In this document: piece after piece, positions 22,066 to 32,799 of the stretch | Layout: each line of letters opens with the position of its first letter | Numbering within the stretch: position 1 is the first letter of the stretch | Notes under the pieces: generated by a model | What the model was told of the DNA's origin: nothing | What the model saw: the letters and a program-made list of their open reading frames with translations, nothing else | Databases searched by the model: none | From: Undaria pinnatifida | Taxonomy: Eukaryota > Sar > Phaeophyceae > Laminariales > Alariaceae | NCBI GenBank assembly: GCA_012845835.1 | Contig: JABAKD010000019.1 | Location: 233,501-297,500 of the forward strand | Direction of reading: 5' to 3' | Length of the DNA: 64,000 bases | Program-made: the position numbers and the translations under genes

Positions 22066-22734
22066 AACCTACAGCGGGGATGCATTACCCGTTGCTGTCG
22101 CTGTTTGTCGACGCGTCGTCGACGACGGAGGGGCTGGAGTGCCAAGCAAGGCAGAGACGGACACAGTCGAACCCGTGGTCGCGACGGAAGCCGTCTCCTG
22201 TGTAGAACAACTTGATAGAGGAGTCGGCTGTGCAATGGGCGTCGCTCCAGCCAGGGCATCTGCGGATCCTGTGCCGCCCTCGATGGATAGGGCAACGCCC
22301 GAAGCGAAAACACTGTCAGCGGCAGGATAAATCGACCCGCGGTCGGTACGGCCTTCGGTAGTGGTGACGGAGGCAGAAAAACGAGCAACGAATCTCTCCG
22401 GGGGGGCAGGAAGGCGGTCAATCTTTATACGTGGCTCGTTTGTGCGAAAATCGGGAAATGCGGTGGAGGTGAGAAGGAGCTCACCCAAGGCCGTCGGTTC
22501 AGTGCGGGGCACGAGCCCACCCAAACCAGTGCTTCCATCGAGGGCACGAGTCTACCCAAAGCAGCGCTTTCGGTGTGGGACACGAGCCCACCCAAACCGA
22601 CCCCTGGGGTCGGCGAGGAGGGAGCGCGCAGCCCGCCGGTCCGTAGGAGGTAGGCAACGCTATCTCTAACGGGGCCAGGGATAGTCAACCCCGTGCGGTT
22701 GACTAGTTTGTTTAGCCGCTGCGGTCGTACTCTG
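22066..22734 (-). other. low-complexity pol spacer
   Basis: Between RNase H and integrase the minus strand encodes Pro/Ser/Thr/Ala-rich sequence in shifting frames. It includes three repeats of about 50 bp (22,500-22,620; GGCACGAGCCCACCCAAACC-type on the plus strand). It is probably a disordered linker of the polyprotein. The plus-strand frames here are shadows. Confidence 0.5.
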
Positions 22735-23095
22735 TAGCGCAGGTTCTGGAAAGCGGACCAAACAAATCGGCGATGCCGTTGGCGCTGCCTTTGCGGTACT
22801 CGAGTGTGAAATTGAACGCAATGACGAACCTAAGCTACCGCTGGACTCGAGCATTGAGGGTCCTCACGTTGCCAATGCTCTCCTGTGTCTTGTGGCCGGA
22901 GAATATGCGGAACTTTGTTCCCCACAGTGCCCTCGGAAGCGTTTGAGAGCCTAAACAATGCTGTCGGTCCGCAAATCTAGGGGAGTCCACTGCCTCTCCG
23001 AGTCGAGTATTGCTCGACTGATATACGCGAGTTTCATAGTGAATGAAACGTCACCCAGTGTCACAGTACCCCCGTCGAAAGAGGGGTCCTGTTCT
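22735..23095 (-). pseudogene. gypsy-type RNase H domain, frameshifted
   Basis: Minus-strand translation gives AYISRAILDSERQWTPLDL, then after a frameshift near 22,935 LWGTKFRIFSGHKTQESI, LNARVQR and FNFTLEYRKGSANGIADL. These are hallmark blocks of the RNase H domain that follows RT in Ty3/gypsy pol. Two in-frame TAG codons sit where the family has Trp (after SIV and after VQR), consistent with TGG to TAG decay. The N-terminal half of the domain and the RT that should precede it are missing. NADAR sequence lies directly upstream instead. Confidence 0.75.
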
Positions 23096-23149
23096 GACAG
23101 CGCAGGGTAAGGGCCGACGCTAAAAGCTATCTCCGAATCTTCACGGCTT

Positions 23150-23790
23150 TTATTTGGCCAATTCGCCCGACAAATAGGTCAGAAACTCCGAAGGGGAAAT
23201 TTTGCGAGAGCTGGCCGCTGTGAACGGCCCGGCGGTGGCGGGGACGAAATTTATCGGTTCTTGCATTCGCAGTGCAGGTGGTAAAGCAACTAGGGGAGGC
23301 CGGGTGCGCCGTCCCGGTCTCACCGCCGCGAACAGCTTTGCGAATGGTAGAAAGTGCCTTACTGAGGAAATTGTTTCTCTCCACTGGCATGGGCTGTTGG
23401 CCCTGGGATTATCCGCTAGGAAGCCAAGGCGCCACACTGGGTCCAGAGGGCTAGATTCAGCCAGAAGCTTGTTGCCAGAGCTCACGACGTATTTTGTTTT
23501 TGCTGGATTTTGCGTGAATTTGTCGTAGGTGCTAGATAACACGGCGTTTTGCTTCTCCCTGTCCCCAACATGGGAGTCAAAGTTGCTCACGCCTCTACTG
23601 ATGCGTTTGCGTGTGCTTGGACTAGGCGACGTGATGAGCTCTTCTGCTCGATGGTCTTGGAAAAGCCTGGTCTTGTCGGCCATCATGTACTGCTCCGCGC
23701 AAATATATGGCGCGCCGTCTACGACAAACGACGAAGGGGCCCACGGTGAAAATAGGATGAGGGCTGCCAGAACAACACCACTTTGTCTGT
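23150..23790 (-). pseudogene. NADAR-domain protein segment inside the retroelement
   Basis: The minus strand encodes a recognisable NADAR domain (YbiA-like N-glycosidase fold). Blocks are VVLFWQPSS, then after a 1-nt phase change near 23,745 FSPWAPSSFVVDGAPY, CAEQYMMADKTRLF, RGVSNFD, KFTQNPA, GNKLLAESSPLDPVW, and a degraded end where the family has W-G-N-LG-AL-VR. NADAR enzymes cleave N-glycosidic bonds of riboflavin intermediates or ADP-ribosyl groups on nucleic acid. The downstream frame stays open to 23,150, giving about 180 residues. It lies between a repeat block and RNase H, where RT would be expected, so it is either an accessory domain of this element lineage or a captured host gene. 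The frameshift makes it inactive here. Confidence 0.75.
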
Positions 23791-23827
23791 GGAGTATTTG
23801 AGAGAAGGATCAAAAGCCGTGTTGGAA

Positions 23828-24431
23828 TTTGGGCTTGAAATGTCCCCTTCCGGGAACACCAGGCTTCGGGAGAACGACGCGAATCCGAACCCGTGGTTTC
23901 TCGCCTCGGGTCTTCTTCGCTCGTCGACGGGAAAACGCGAGAATCCGCTCTAATTGAGCCCGAAAAATGACAAAAACCGACGGTATCAACCCGTCGGTAG
24001 CCTCGTTGAACATTTGGGTCTGCAATATCCCCTTCTAGGAACAGCAGTCCTCCGCTCGTTGGGCCTGTAGTGTCCCCTTGCGGGAGCACCAGGTCTCGGG
24101 AGCATGATGCGAGTCCGAACCCCGCGGTTTCTTGACTCGGGTCGTCCTCACTCGCTGGCGGAAATTCGTAAAAAGCCGCCCTCTCTTCACCTTAACAAGA
24201 GTCCGACACCGACGGTGCCAACCCGTCGGTAGCCTCGTTAAGCATTTGGGTCTGCAACGTCTCCCTCTGGGAACACCAGTCCTCGACACTTTGGGCATGT
24301 AGTGTCCCCCTCAGGAACACCAGACCTCGGAAACACGACGGCAGTCCGAACTCACATTTTTTTGCACGTGGAGACCGCTTCGCTCTTTGGCGTATAGTCG
24401 CAAGAAAACTGCTCTAACTGCGCCCGAAGGA
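23828..24431 (-). repeat. 231-bp tandem repeat (77 codons), 2.6 units
   Basis: Units start at 23,828, 24,059 and 24,290, an exact 231-bp period. Each contains two related sub-blocks of the TTTGGG-CTG-A-TGTCCCC type separated by CCGACGGT-AACCCGTCGG, a hairpin. The period is a multiple of three, and in one minus frame the repeat encodes CPKC..GLVFPEGDVADPN, suggesting a zinc-ribbon-like unit. The copies are already frameshifted. Confidence 0.75.
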
Positions 24432-25249
24432 GCAGGGGCTCTAAGCTGTTTCTGTTTGACAAGAGGCACGATTCATCCGTACGTATACGGGAAGAGTGTC
24501 CAGCTGACGAGGCTGGAGGCCGTGGTGTCACTACTGGCCGGTCGCGCGGTGTCGGAGCTTGTCCCTGTACCACTGGGGTAGACGTAGCCTGAAATACGTG
24601 GGCTAGCGTGCCAAACGACGAAGCAGGGCCCGTAGACCCTGTGGGCGTTATCTAGAGCGAGGCTCGGGCACGTGGAAATATAGCTTTTACCCGAGGGGGC
24701 TCATTTCCGTGAGGCTTTTAGAAGAAGGGAGACGAGGTAGCTAATCTTGTTGACTCCTCCTTGATGAAAAAGAAACATAGCGCCCGCTGTTATCACGAGC
24801 AAACACCGGATCAAGCGTCGCATATCTCGGTGTTTTAGTGTTGGCCTTTCAACACCTCTAACCGACCGCCACCTTGTGGTCAGAAAATGTGTTTGAGGGT
24901 CGGCCGACCCACATCTCAAACCGACCGCCACCGCCTGGTCAGGGAGAGGGGAGATAAACACGTTCGCAAAAAACACCAAGGTGATGCGCCGTCACCGCAG
25001 CTACATTGCTCCGCGATGCGTGCCTGCGGGGAAGCGCGCAAAGTGCAGGCTCCCGTGCCATGGTTGATGGGGGCAGCGATGGGAGTACGTACGCCCATTG
25101 CCCATTTTATGCCGCGTCTGAGGGAAACGGCGCTGGAAGCGCGGTTCCCGTCGCCGAACTCAAACCATGACCGAGGGGAACGTCGCTGGAAGCGCGCATT
25201 CTCGCCGTCGAAAAACAATATCTGGCTGAGGGGAACCACATTCAAAGTG
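24432..25249 (-). other. unassigned pol-proximal segment
   Basis: Where protease and RT would lie I see none of their motifs. Two short duplications are visible: GACCGCCACC-TGGTCAG (24,866 and 24,926) and GGGGAAC-CGCTGGAAGCGC (25,130 and 25,183). The frames are broken. Confidence 0.45.
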
Positions 25250-27843
25250 CTAGTTTCCATGAGAATCGTCCGCAGACGGCGTAGGAGCGCGTGGACTCTT
25301 GACAGAGGCAACCTGTGCTGAGTTATTTGACAGGCTAGCAACAGGAACACGAGCATCTTCTGAATCCAAAAGAGGTGTCTCCGACAGTGTTGTCGACGGT
25401 GCCGTACCGCCGTCGAGCTGTCGACTGCCGGTACGGAATGTGCCAGCCTGGCGCGCGGGAGTATTTCCGCTCGCGTTATAGAAGACTCCAAAACGCATTC
25501 GAAGAGCAGGAGCGGGGGCAAAAGAGGCGGGCGAGGGCGGGATACCACCATGGTGATCCGGCGTATATGTGTTATTGCGGTGACCATTTACCTGGTCCTG
25601 ATCCTGGTAGTATCCTCGTGATTTGCCTGAATGGTGGCGACGATTTTTCTTGTGGTTATTCGGGCGAGAAGATTTGCAGTCTCGACGGTAGCAGACAATG
25701 CGTGCTTGCCAACGTCGGTATTCGTTATCGTCGCCAAGTTGGCCAAGTTCGGGTTTCAAACAGCCACTCGCAGTAATGAAAGGATGCGTACAATGCTTGA
25801 ATGAGTGGTTGTCTTCCTGGCAGTTGAGGCAAAGCCCCCGGTTTTCTCGGAGGGCATGAGCGCCAGGTGAAAGGAGGTCGCTTTAAAGTGGAGGGTAGTC
25901 TGTCTTAAACGAGGCGCTAACGGCAAAAACATCTGCATAATGATGCTTTTCTAGTGGCCAGCAGTTCGATGTGTGGTCAAGCCCAGGGTCGGATGAATCA
26001 TCGATGGGCATAGAGGTTGGATGATGGCTCGATCCCGTCTGCCATGAAATCGACTGGGACGGCATTCGGCCCTGGCCGCGCCCATGATCGGCGGGCCGGG
26101 GCCCCGACGGGGCGGATGACCGCCCTCCCGTCGAAAACCAGGCAGGAAGAAAATTGTTTCGCCGTTGACGTCAGGTGTCTTATCATGTGCTTAGTCACTG
26201 AACGCCTGCCACTTAGCATCCAACCAGGCTTATGGTCGCGGGACCGTTGCCTTCGAACCAGGGTACAATGCAGGTATGAGAGCCGGAAATTGCGCGTTTA
26301 CCGTTATCCGAACCACCCCCAACACCACATCCGCCCCCGGGGACAAACCACGCTTGCTCCCCGTAGCGGTCGACACATGTACGCGAAAATCCTGACTTGG
26401 ATATCAGATAAAGGCGTGCCGTTACACATTCTAAAAGTATGCAACGTAGTGTAGCCCTCCTCTGTGTCAGCCCCGTCGGAGAGCGTGATCAACAGACGCA
26501 ACAGGAGGGTAAAAGCCTCAGGCCCAGATGTTCCTCCTGCCAAGGGGGGTCGACGCCTGTTGCCTGTTACCACGGTCACCTCGCCGTGGTTCGTGCGCGA
26601 GGCCGAACACGAGTGGAAGGAGGTTGAAAAGCGGTCCCACGCTGAACGTCCTCTCGCGCCGTTCCTCCGCCCTCCATTGCCTCCGCCAGAGCTGCGGCCA
26701 CTGCCCCGGTTGTTGCGACCAAAGTTACCTCCTCGGCGGCGCCCTGAGCCACCACCGGCACGCGACGCGCCTCCTCCACCGCCACCACCGCTGTCATCCC
26801 CGCGGCAGTGGTGGTGGTCGCCCCCCCCACGATTTTTGCCGCCACCCCCACCGTTTCGGTCCCCGCGGTCGCGACTGTCACTGCGTCGCTGTTTCCCCCC
26901 GTTGCGTTCATCCAACTCTTTCTCCGGGGTTCGGCCAGAAAACAGACTCGGGGGCCTCATCGCGGGCCAGCAGCAAGGCCTTCACGAGGGCAAGCCTCCG
27001 GGCGGCTCTCGTCTGTCCCGCAAAGGGCGTACATTCCATGCGAGCCCAGGCCGTTTCCACTGAAAGGGCGTCCGCTTGCCTGGACGCCGGCTTCCCTGAC
27101 GTGACGAGGACGGAGGCGGTTTCCACCGCCACGGTCGCCAATGCTGAGGAGAAGTCTACCCTCGATGCAGACGCCATGCACGCGATGGTGCCCTCGAAGA
27201 AGGCGTCGTTACCGGATTGTGGTCGCTGGGACGCGACACCCTGCGGGCGCGTCGAAGGTGAGGGGTTCACGGTAGCTCCCGCCGCAGCCGATGCAACTGA
27301 TTGAACCAGGGCTTGTTGTGCCCCCTTCACTACCAGGGACGCCTCCCACGCAGCGGTCTTCGCCTGCTCGATGTCTCCGTCAAATCGACATCGGCGTGCT
27401 TCACGCCGGAGAATCGTGTGGTCGGCTTTGTCGAGCGCCTGTTTGGGCCCGCGCCGCCGCGTATGCCAAATCAAAAGGGCCGGCATGTGCGCCACGGTCC
27501 CGGGAGTTCTGGGGGTGGTGCTCTACCGAGGGCGGGGGGCGGCAGCTGGTGGCTCTTCCCCGGGGCTGGTGAGAGCTGGCGTCGAGACGCCTCCAAGTCC
27601 GGTGGAGGTTGGTCCGTCTTCTTCTTTGCGCGAACCGGCGAGTTGACCCTCTTGGTTGGTGGGTCCGGGTGGTGTTATTGTGGCCCGTCTTCTGTTTCGT
27701 CACCGGAACCTGCCTCCGGTTGTCCCCCCGCCTCGAGTCGCGGGATCTCGAGCGAGCTCTCCCTGTCTCATGGGCATCCAGGTATTGACGCGTGGAAGAC
27801 CTTAGCCTGCCCCGTGTAGCGGGTTTCCTCACTGGTAGACATG
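25250..27843 (-). pseudogene. Gag-like region with CCHC zinc knuckle, multiply broken
   Basis: Read on the minus strand, a candidate ATG at 27,843 (MSTSEETRYTGQ) opens a Pro/Glu-rich part with two stops. An Ala-rich helical stretch follows (27,495-26,908), then a Gly/Arg/His-rich part (26,960-26,500, RNA-binding character) and a Gag-like patch ending FRMCNGTPLSD. A CCHC knuckle CLNCQEDNHSFKHC lies at 25,790-25,831 with exact C-x2-C-x4-H-x4-C spacing. After it come HPFITASGCLKPELG and a basic and Ser/Thr-rich tail to 25,250. The knuckle and its position upstream of pol support nucleocapsid/Gag. At least three frameshifts and several stops break it. The capsid part is too diverged to assign. 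The Pro-rich plus-strand frames here are shadows. Confidence 0.6.
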
Positions 27844-28174
27844 TCGTTGCGTGTTGTCTGTAGGGAGGGCAGCAGAAGGGGTGGGTGTGGGAGGAGGTGG
27901 CGAGATGGGAACGACGCGTAAAGAAGCTACGGAGGCAGATTAAATTGTTGTGGTGTCCCTGCTGCAAGTAGCGGTTTTCTGTGTGCCAGCAAGCAGGAAG
28001 ATATGGGCCTCGACTCCGTCCAGCATTAGTGATGGTAGCAGCCACGCCGACGAGCAGAATAAAGGAGGACAGCGATAAGAAGGGTACCATCCACCAAGCC
28101 CGCAACATAAGAGCAGCGGCCAGTCTGACCGTAGGGTAGTGCCCGCACAAACCACTTACAAAAAGAGGCCAAAA
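27844..28174 (-). other. start of the retroelement leader
   Basis: No domain was recognised. The minus-strand frame 27,401-28,210 has a hydrophobic N-terminus but overlaps the likely Gag start in another frame, and I do not support it. Confidence 0.35.
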
Positions 28175-28980
28175 GTGGGTGCAACACAGTGAAGATGCGT
28201 CTGCACCCATCGCACTAAAACGGGCAGCATTTTAAATAGGCGGGGGGGGGGTTAGCACAGGAAAGCGTCGCCCAAAAAGCCCACGCCCATCGCACCAAAA
28301 CAGGCAGCATTAAACCTAGGTGCAGTGTAGGGGGGGTAGCACAGTGAAGGGTTGCACCGGAAGCCCACCCCCATCGCACCAAACCAGGCAGCATTTATCC
28401 CATGCACATTTTAGGGGGCAGCACAGTAAAGGGTCGCCCAACACGCCCACGCCCATGGCACCAACAAATGCAGAATTTAAACTAGGTGCAGTGTAGGGGG
28501 GCCGCACAGTAAAGGGTCGCCCAACACGCCGACGCTCATCGCACCAAAACAGGAAATATTTCTCTACGTGCAGTTTAGGGGGTAGCACAGCAAAGGGTCG
28601 CGCAGCTAACCGTAATAAAAACGGGCAGCATCAGCCCTAACCGTGGTGTGTGGGGGGGAGAGCACAGGAGAGGGTCGCACAGTTAGCCGCATAAACGCCG
28701 GCGGCATCTGCCCCAACAGTGGTGTACGGGGGGCTAGCACAGTAAAGGATCGCACAGCTAACCGTATAAACACAGGCAGCATATGCCCCAACAGTAGCGT
28801 AGGGGGGGGGTAGCACAGTTGAGGATCGTGCCGCCAACAGAATAAACAAAACGGGCAGCATCGGCCCCAACAGTAGTGTAGGGGGGGGTAGCACAGTAGA
28901 GGATCGCGCCGTAAACCGTGTAAACAACGGGGAGCATCTGCCCCCACAGTAGTGTGGAGGGGAAGCACAGTAGAGGGTTG
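28175..28980 (-). repeat. leader array 1: 73-84 bp tandem repeats, about 11 units
   Basis: GTAGCACAGTAAAGGGTCGC-type anchors occur at about 28,252, 28,336, 28,418, 28,500, 28,582, 28,659, 28,733, 28,810, 28,889 and 28,962. Each unit has a G run, the anchor, CCATCGCACCAAAACAGGCA or a variant, and a T/C-rich part. The first five spacings are 82-84 bp and the later ones 73-79 bp, so two subfamilies are present. Confidence 0.85.
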
Positions 28981-28989
28981 CACATATAC

Positions 28990-29420
28990 CAACCAGAGGA
29001 AAAGGTCAGTAAAACGCCCGAGCAAAGTAGTGTCCCCGCCGACCGTACTATAGGGGGACGGTCGCGCCTACAGTAGTGCTGTTCGCTGCAATATCGTTGC
29101 TGTGCCCACAGGTACCAACCGCACGAAGACGGGCAGTACAACCCCCGAACAAGGCAGTTTCCCCACCGTCCGCACTATAGGGGGGCGATCACGCCCACAG
29201 TAGTGCTCATTGCTGTAGTATCGCTGCTGCGTTAACAACAGGTAGCGACAATTCCAACCGCACCAATATGGGTTATATAGCCTCTAAGCAAGGCAGTTCC
29301 CCCACCGACCGCACCATAGAGGGACGGTCGAGCCTACAGTAGTGTTGATTGCTGCAACATTGCTCCTGTGTCCACGGGTGACGACAACACCACCGCCTTA
29401 AAAAGGGTAGTGTAATACTA
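28990..29420 (-). repeat. leader array 2: 125-140 bp tandem repeats
   Basis: Three units anchored on CTACAGTAGTG (29,069; 29,194; 29,334) share CCCCACCG-CCGCACTATAGGGG and TTGCTG-A-TATCG. A degenerate fourth lies near 29,890-29,940. Array 2 shares short motifs with array 1 and may derive from it. Confidence 0.7.
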
Positions 29421-29526
29421 AGACCAGCTGGAGAAAAGGCATGTACGTCCGTAGCCGAATAGAAAGGCTGTTTGCCCCCAAGTACCGAATTAAACGGGCT
29501 GATCCCCACTTGCATTATTAATAGCT

Positions 29527-29830
29527 GTAAAGCGCAGAATCTCCGCGAACTGCAGTAAACGCTCTGTAACGGGAAGTGGCTGTCCGAACATGTGCAGAGG
29601 AAACAAAAAGACCAGCATAGACCCTAGCAGAATCGTGAAGGGCAGCACACTCACAGCAGCAGAAACGCAGCGTTTGCGCTAAAACTATAATGCTCAGCGT
29701 CTCCGCCAACTGTAAACCGCATTGCAACGGGCAGTATCCGTCGTGGCAGCCGCAAAAAATTGCAGCATCGACCGTAGCAGCATTTTGGAAGGGCAGCACA
29801 TGGCAGCACATGGCAGCACATGGCAGCACA
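29527..29830 (-). repeat. leader array 3 and a GGCAGCACAT short array
   Basis: Two units of about 165 bp (29,527 and 29,693) share GCGTCTCCGC-AACTG-A and GGGCAGCACA. They are followed at 29,792-29,831 by four perfect 10-bp GGCAGCACAT repeats. Confidence 0.65.
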
Positions 29831-30928
29831 TGAACCGGAAGCAGTAGGAAGACGGCCTAACGTCTGGAAAGCTGAAACAAATCGTACCTACATCGACTGC
29901 ACTATAAAGGGACAGTTACGTTGACAGCAGTGCAGTGTGTCGCACTATCTCAGCTGTGCCCATACAACAAGTGGTATTAGCCCCTGCGTACCCATGAATG
30001 GTGAAATATGGGGTATCGCACGCGGCGACAGCCTTTCTTTCCTAAAAAAAAGCCAGCACAGAGTTTCAGCGTTCACAAATTTCAAGTTCTTATCACGGGA
30101 AGACCAAGACAACAGTTCTCTCGAATCGAATTTGCAAGGAGCACTCGCACAGCAGCAGAGGGTTTCAGAGCTGCGGTTCTGTAGCTGTGGACGCTAGGAC
30201 AGTGAAGGGTCGAGCTATGTGGTGAATGGGCAGGAGCAAAGTAGGCGGCTCGGCTGCTGTACAGCAGTGAATTTTACAGCAGACAATCCGGCGGTAAATG
30301 TCATGTATTGACATCGAGCCCATTATGCTATAATGCTGTAGTTGGCTCTGCGGACATGATAGTAATTGAAGCTTAGTGACGCAGTGGAACGCTGTTGATC
30401 GCGAAAGATCGGGGTGGGGTCCAGGTTGCGTAAAATTAGTAGCTTAACTATTTTCAGCAGAAAGGGAGCACAGTTTGTCCGACGCGCAAGACGGATCGGC
30501 GTATGTACTACAACCCATGCGATAACGCACGGTACTGGAAAAAATCACCAGACAGACGAGAAAGCCCAAATATTCCGCGAGCACCGCCTGTTCCTTCCCA
30601 AGGAGGACCACAAGGAAGGAGCCCCGACATTGATGAGCTCCTAGACCGCGGTGCCCGTAGTCCAAGGGGGTCCCTCGAAGGTCGGTCTGGCTCCGTCAGC
30701 AAAGGTGATTGCAGGCCGATGGGCTCACTCTGCAAGCGAAGTCCCCGACGGTGGTCCCTCGAAGGGTTGATTTCAGCATGCTTAATTTTGGCGCGTTGTG
30801 CATATGCCTCAGCCCTGAAACGCAAAAAAACGTACAGGTCGACTGGTGATCGTGCGGCTTGTGCTGGCAGCTCGCGAAGGTGTGCAGTGCAACATGCTGG
30901 CTGAGCGCGGAGCGAATAACTTTGAGGG
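29831..30928 (-). other. retroelement leader, unique part
   Basis: No domain or long frame was recognised. The segment GGTCCCTCGAAGG occurs twice (30,668 and 30,751). Confidence 0.35.
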
Positions 30929-31121
30929 GTGGGGCATGGGCCGTTCCGCTGCGGAGTGGTCCATATGACCAGTTGGCGGGGAACAGATGCGACCAAAAGC
31001 CGAGGCGAGGAGTGTGCTCCTGGTGGGTGGGGCTTGGGCAGCTCCGCTGCGGAGTGGTTCATGTTACACAGCTGGCGGGGAACTGATGCGACCAATAACC
31101 GATACAAGGAGTGTGCTCCGA
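30929..31121 (-). repeat. 98-bp tandem duplication near the 5' LTR
   Basis: Units at 30,929 and 31,027 share GTGGGGC-TGGGC, CCGCTGCGGAGTGGT and GGCGGGGAAC-GATGCGACCA. CCGCTGCGG is palindromic. Lying about 270-460 nt from the 5' LTR, it falls in the expected packaging or dimerisation region, though that role is only inferred. Confidence 0.65.
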
Positions 31122-31376
31122 CGAGCAGTGTCGTCCGCACGTAGTCGGAAGATGTCGTCCGTGTGGTACGCGCCCGTTGACCAACAAGAGGGGTCCCTAC
31201 CATCTCACTGCTTTTGTGGTCGCCGTTGGCGGAGGGAGGGCGCTCTCTCCATTGAGAATCCACCCGTCCGTGAAGGAACAGGGGTTGTGAGCTCGATGGA
31301 AAGCAAAAGCTAAATCGCTACGAAAACAACTATCGGAGAGATTAAGGGAACGCTGCCACAATAGCAAGTCAATTCA

Positions 31377-31388
31377 AAGACGACGCCA
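31377..31388 (-). promoter_or_regulatory. candidate primer-binding site
   Basis: Three bases after the LTR end, the minus strand reads TGGCGTCGTC. The identical TATGGCGTCGTC follows the LTR at 44,474-44,721 on the plus strand, although the sequences beyond diverge. That conservation and the leading TGG are what a tRNA primer site shows. The primer would end ...GACGACGCCA. No matching tRNA is in the window. Confidence 0.55.
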
Positions 31389-31391
31389 TAT

Positions 31392-31660
31392 TGTGAATGT
31401 ATTTAGCGGGGACACAGAGTGTCCCCTGGAGGTCTGCCAATCGAGCAGGCCCTAGGAGGGTACTCACTTTCTCAGCCTTCGTAGAGACGTAATTTATTTT
31501 ATTCCATCAGAACCCAGGATGGGCCTCTGAGAACCGAGATACGTGCCTCCGATCTATTTCCTGACTATCCCGAAAATAAAAAACCAACCTTATCATACAA
31601 AACCCATCCAAATTATCTCAGTTCGGGTAATTATTGGCGTTTCGAGGCCGTATCTTAACA
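31392..31660 (-). repeat. 5' LTR
   Basis: On the minus strand it starts TGTTAAGATACGGCC and ends TTCACA. It shares AGATAATTTGGATGGGTTT, ATAGTCAGGAAATAGATCGG and GGGGACACTCTGTGTCCCC with the 3' LTR. The outer flank TTCG matches the flank of the 3' LTR. Confidence 0.85.
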
Positions 31661-32799
31661 TTCGGGCTTGTGTAGTCTGGGCTCGTACCTACATGCCCTC
31701 GCCTTCACTAATGGTAAGTAGGCGTACATATTGTCACTCAAACCGTGACACGTATCACGACTACCCGAAATGCTCTAGAGTATGCCTTATAGATTCCTAC
31801 AAGCGTCAGGGCGAAAATGGCGTGTATTACTTCACTCCATTGGTCCGTTTAAGAATAGATCTATCAATCAATATGCCTATATGCCTGTCCAGGTTGGCAG
31901 GGATGCTCGCCTTGGGATCCTGCTGAGTCAATAATTTGTTTATAGGTGCAGAGGTGCGGATTGTGTTGCTTTTAAGAGCCGCAGACGGTGACAATGGTTG
32001 CGAAGTCGATGATGTCGACGTAGGCCTAAAACAAAACCTGGTGAGCGCAGTGGGACTTGCGCAGACCTATGGTGGGAGGGTTGACTGGGGGCGTGGGCGC
32101 GCGGGGGGGTGAGAGATCGTAACCTCGTGGTTGAGGTAGCCGGTGCTCAGCGGCCGAAGCAACAAGCCAGAAGCAACATAGTGTGCTGCGGTAAAAGGGT
32201 TCCACAGTAGTAGGCAACGGAGGGGTGACGGGTCCTACAGACCCATGTGGGCGTGGATATTGGTGTTAGTGACGGATTGGGGCAAGGCGACGGATGGTCT
32301 CAAAGATAATTTAGAAGGAGCGTCAACTACCATGGCGCCATTTTCAAAGTTTGTGCGCGACCCTGCCTCGAAGACCTTGGTCAAAATATACTTAAATAGC
32401 TGTTCTCGACCGAACGACGGCTGATGGAATTCACTCATAGTTCGAGGCGGCGATATTTGCCGAAGTCGCCGTCCACAAATATGGAAGAGGGGGGTGGATG
32501 GCTGGGAAGGTGAAAGGGATAGAAGGAAGAGGGTACAAGCCCATCCAAGCCAATCCTCCACCATCGAGGATCGTAAGACGTATAGACACAGTGATGGTTG
32601 AAGTAGGTGCGCACAGTGTCGGAGTTACCGGGACGGTTGTGCCAGGTTCGATGCTCGTCGGCAACTGATTACGGGGGGCGAGAAACGGGATCATCGTTGC
32701 CGATGGCTGGTGTTTCACGATGTTGCATCGTGTATCTAAACGTCGGAAATAGTTAACCTGTGTATGGCGCGGTGGTTGCACTCGCTTGCCTGGCGATAA
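31661..32799. other. no gene recognised
   Basis: Minus-strand frames at 32,235-32,564 and 32,431-32,781 have no clear domain. They directly follow the gypsy fragment at 32.8-34.0 kb and may be its eroded continuation. Confidence 0.35.

Larger units (their letters stand above)
18620..31660 (-). mobile_element. 13-kb decayed LTR retrotransposon with gypsy-type pol and NADAR domain
   Basis: Two direct repeats of about 270 bp (18620-18891 and 31392-31660), each beginning TG and ending CA, bound the element. They are flanked by the 4-bp duplication TTCG (18616-18619 and 31661-31664). The minus strand carries, in order, a leader of tandem arrays, a Gag-like region, a 231-bp repeat block, NADAR, RNase H, integrase and a chromodomain. 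The domain order and chromodomain fit the Ty3/gypsy chromovirus class. No reverse transcriptase core was found. The LTRs differ at roughly one site in five or six by eye and every ORF is broken, so the insertion is old and inactive. A stray TTCG match is possible for so short a duplication. Confidence 0.85.

Noticed and set aside
20200-22330. Plus-strand open frames of up to 193 residues
   Set aside because: They lie opposite the integrase and the polyprotein linker, have no domain, and GC-rich codons keep several frames open.
26464-27304. Long Pro-rich plus-strand open frames
   Set aside because: They mirror the Gly/Arg-rich Gag-like region on the minus strand. The domain evidence (CCHC knuckle, pol order) is on the minus strand.
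28175-28980. CRISPR-like array
   Set aside because: Whole units repeat with gradual divergence. There are no identical short repeats with unique spacers, and the setting is a eukaryotic retroelement.
18620-31660. Endogenous retrovirus with an envelope gene
   Set aside because: After integrase and chromodomain there is only a short tail and the 3' LTR. No envelope-like frame with signal peptide and membrane anchor is seen.
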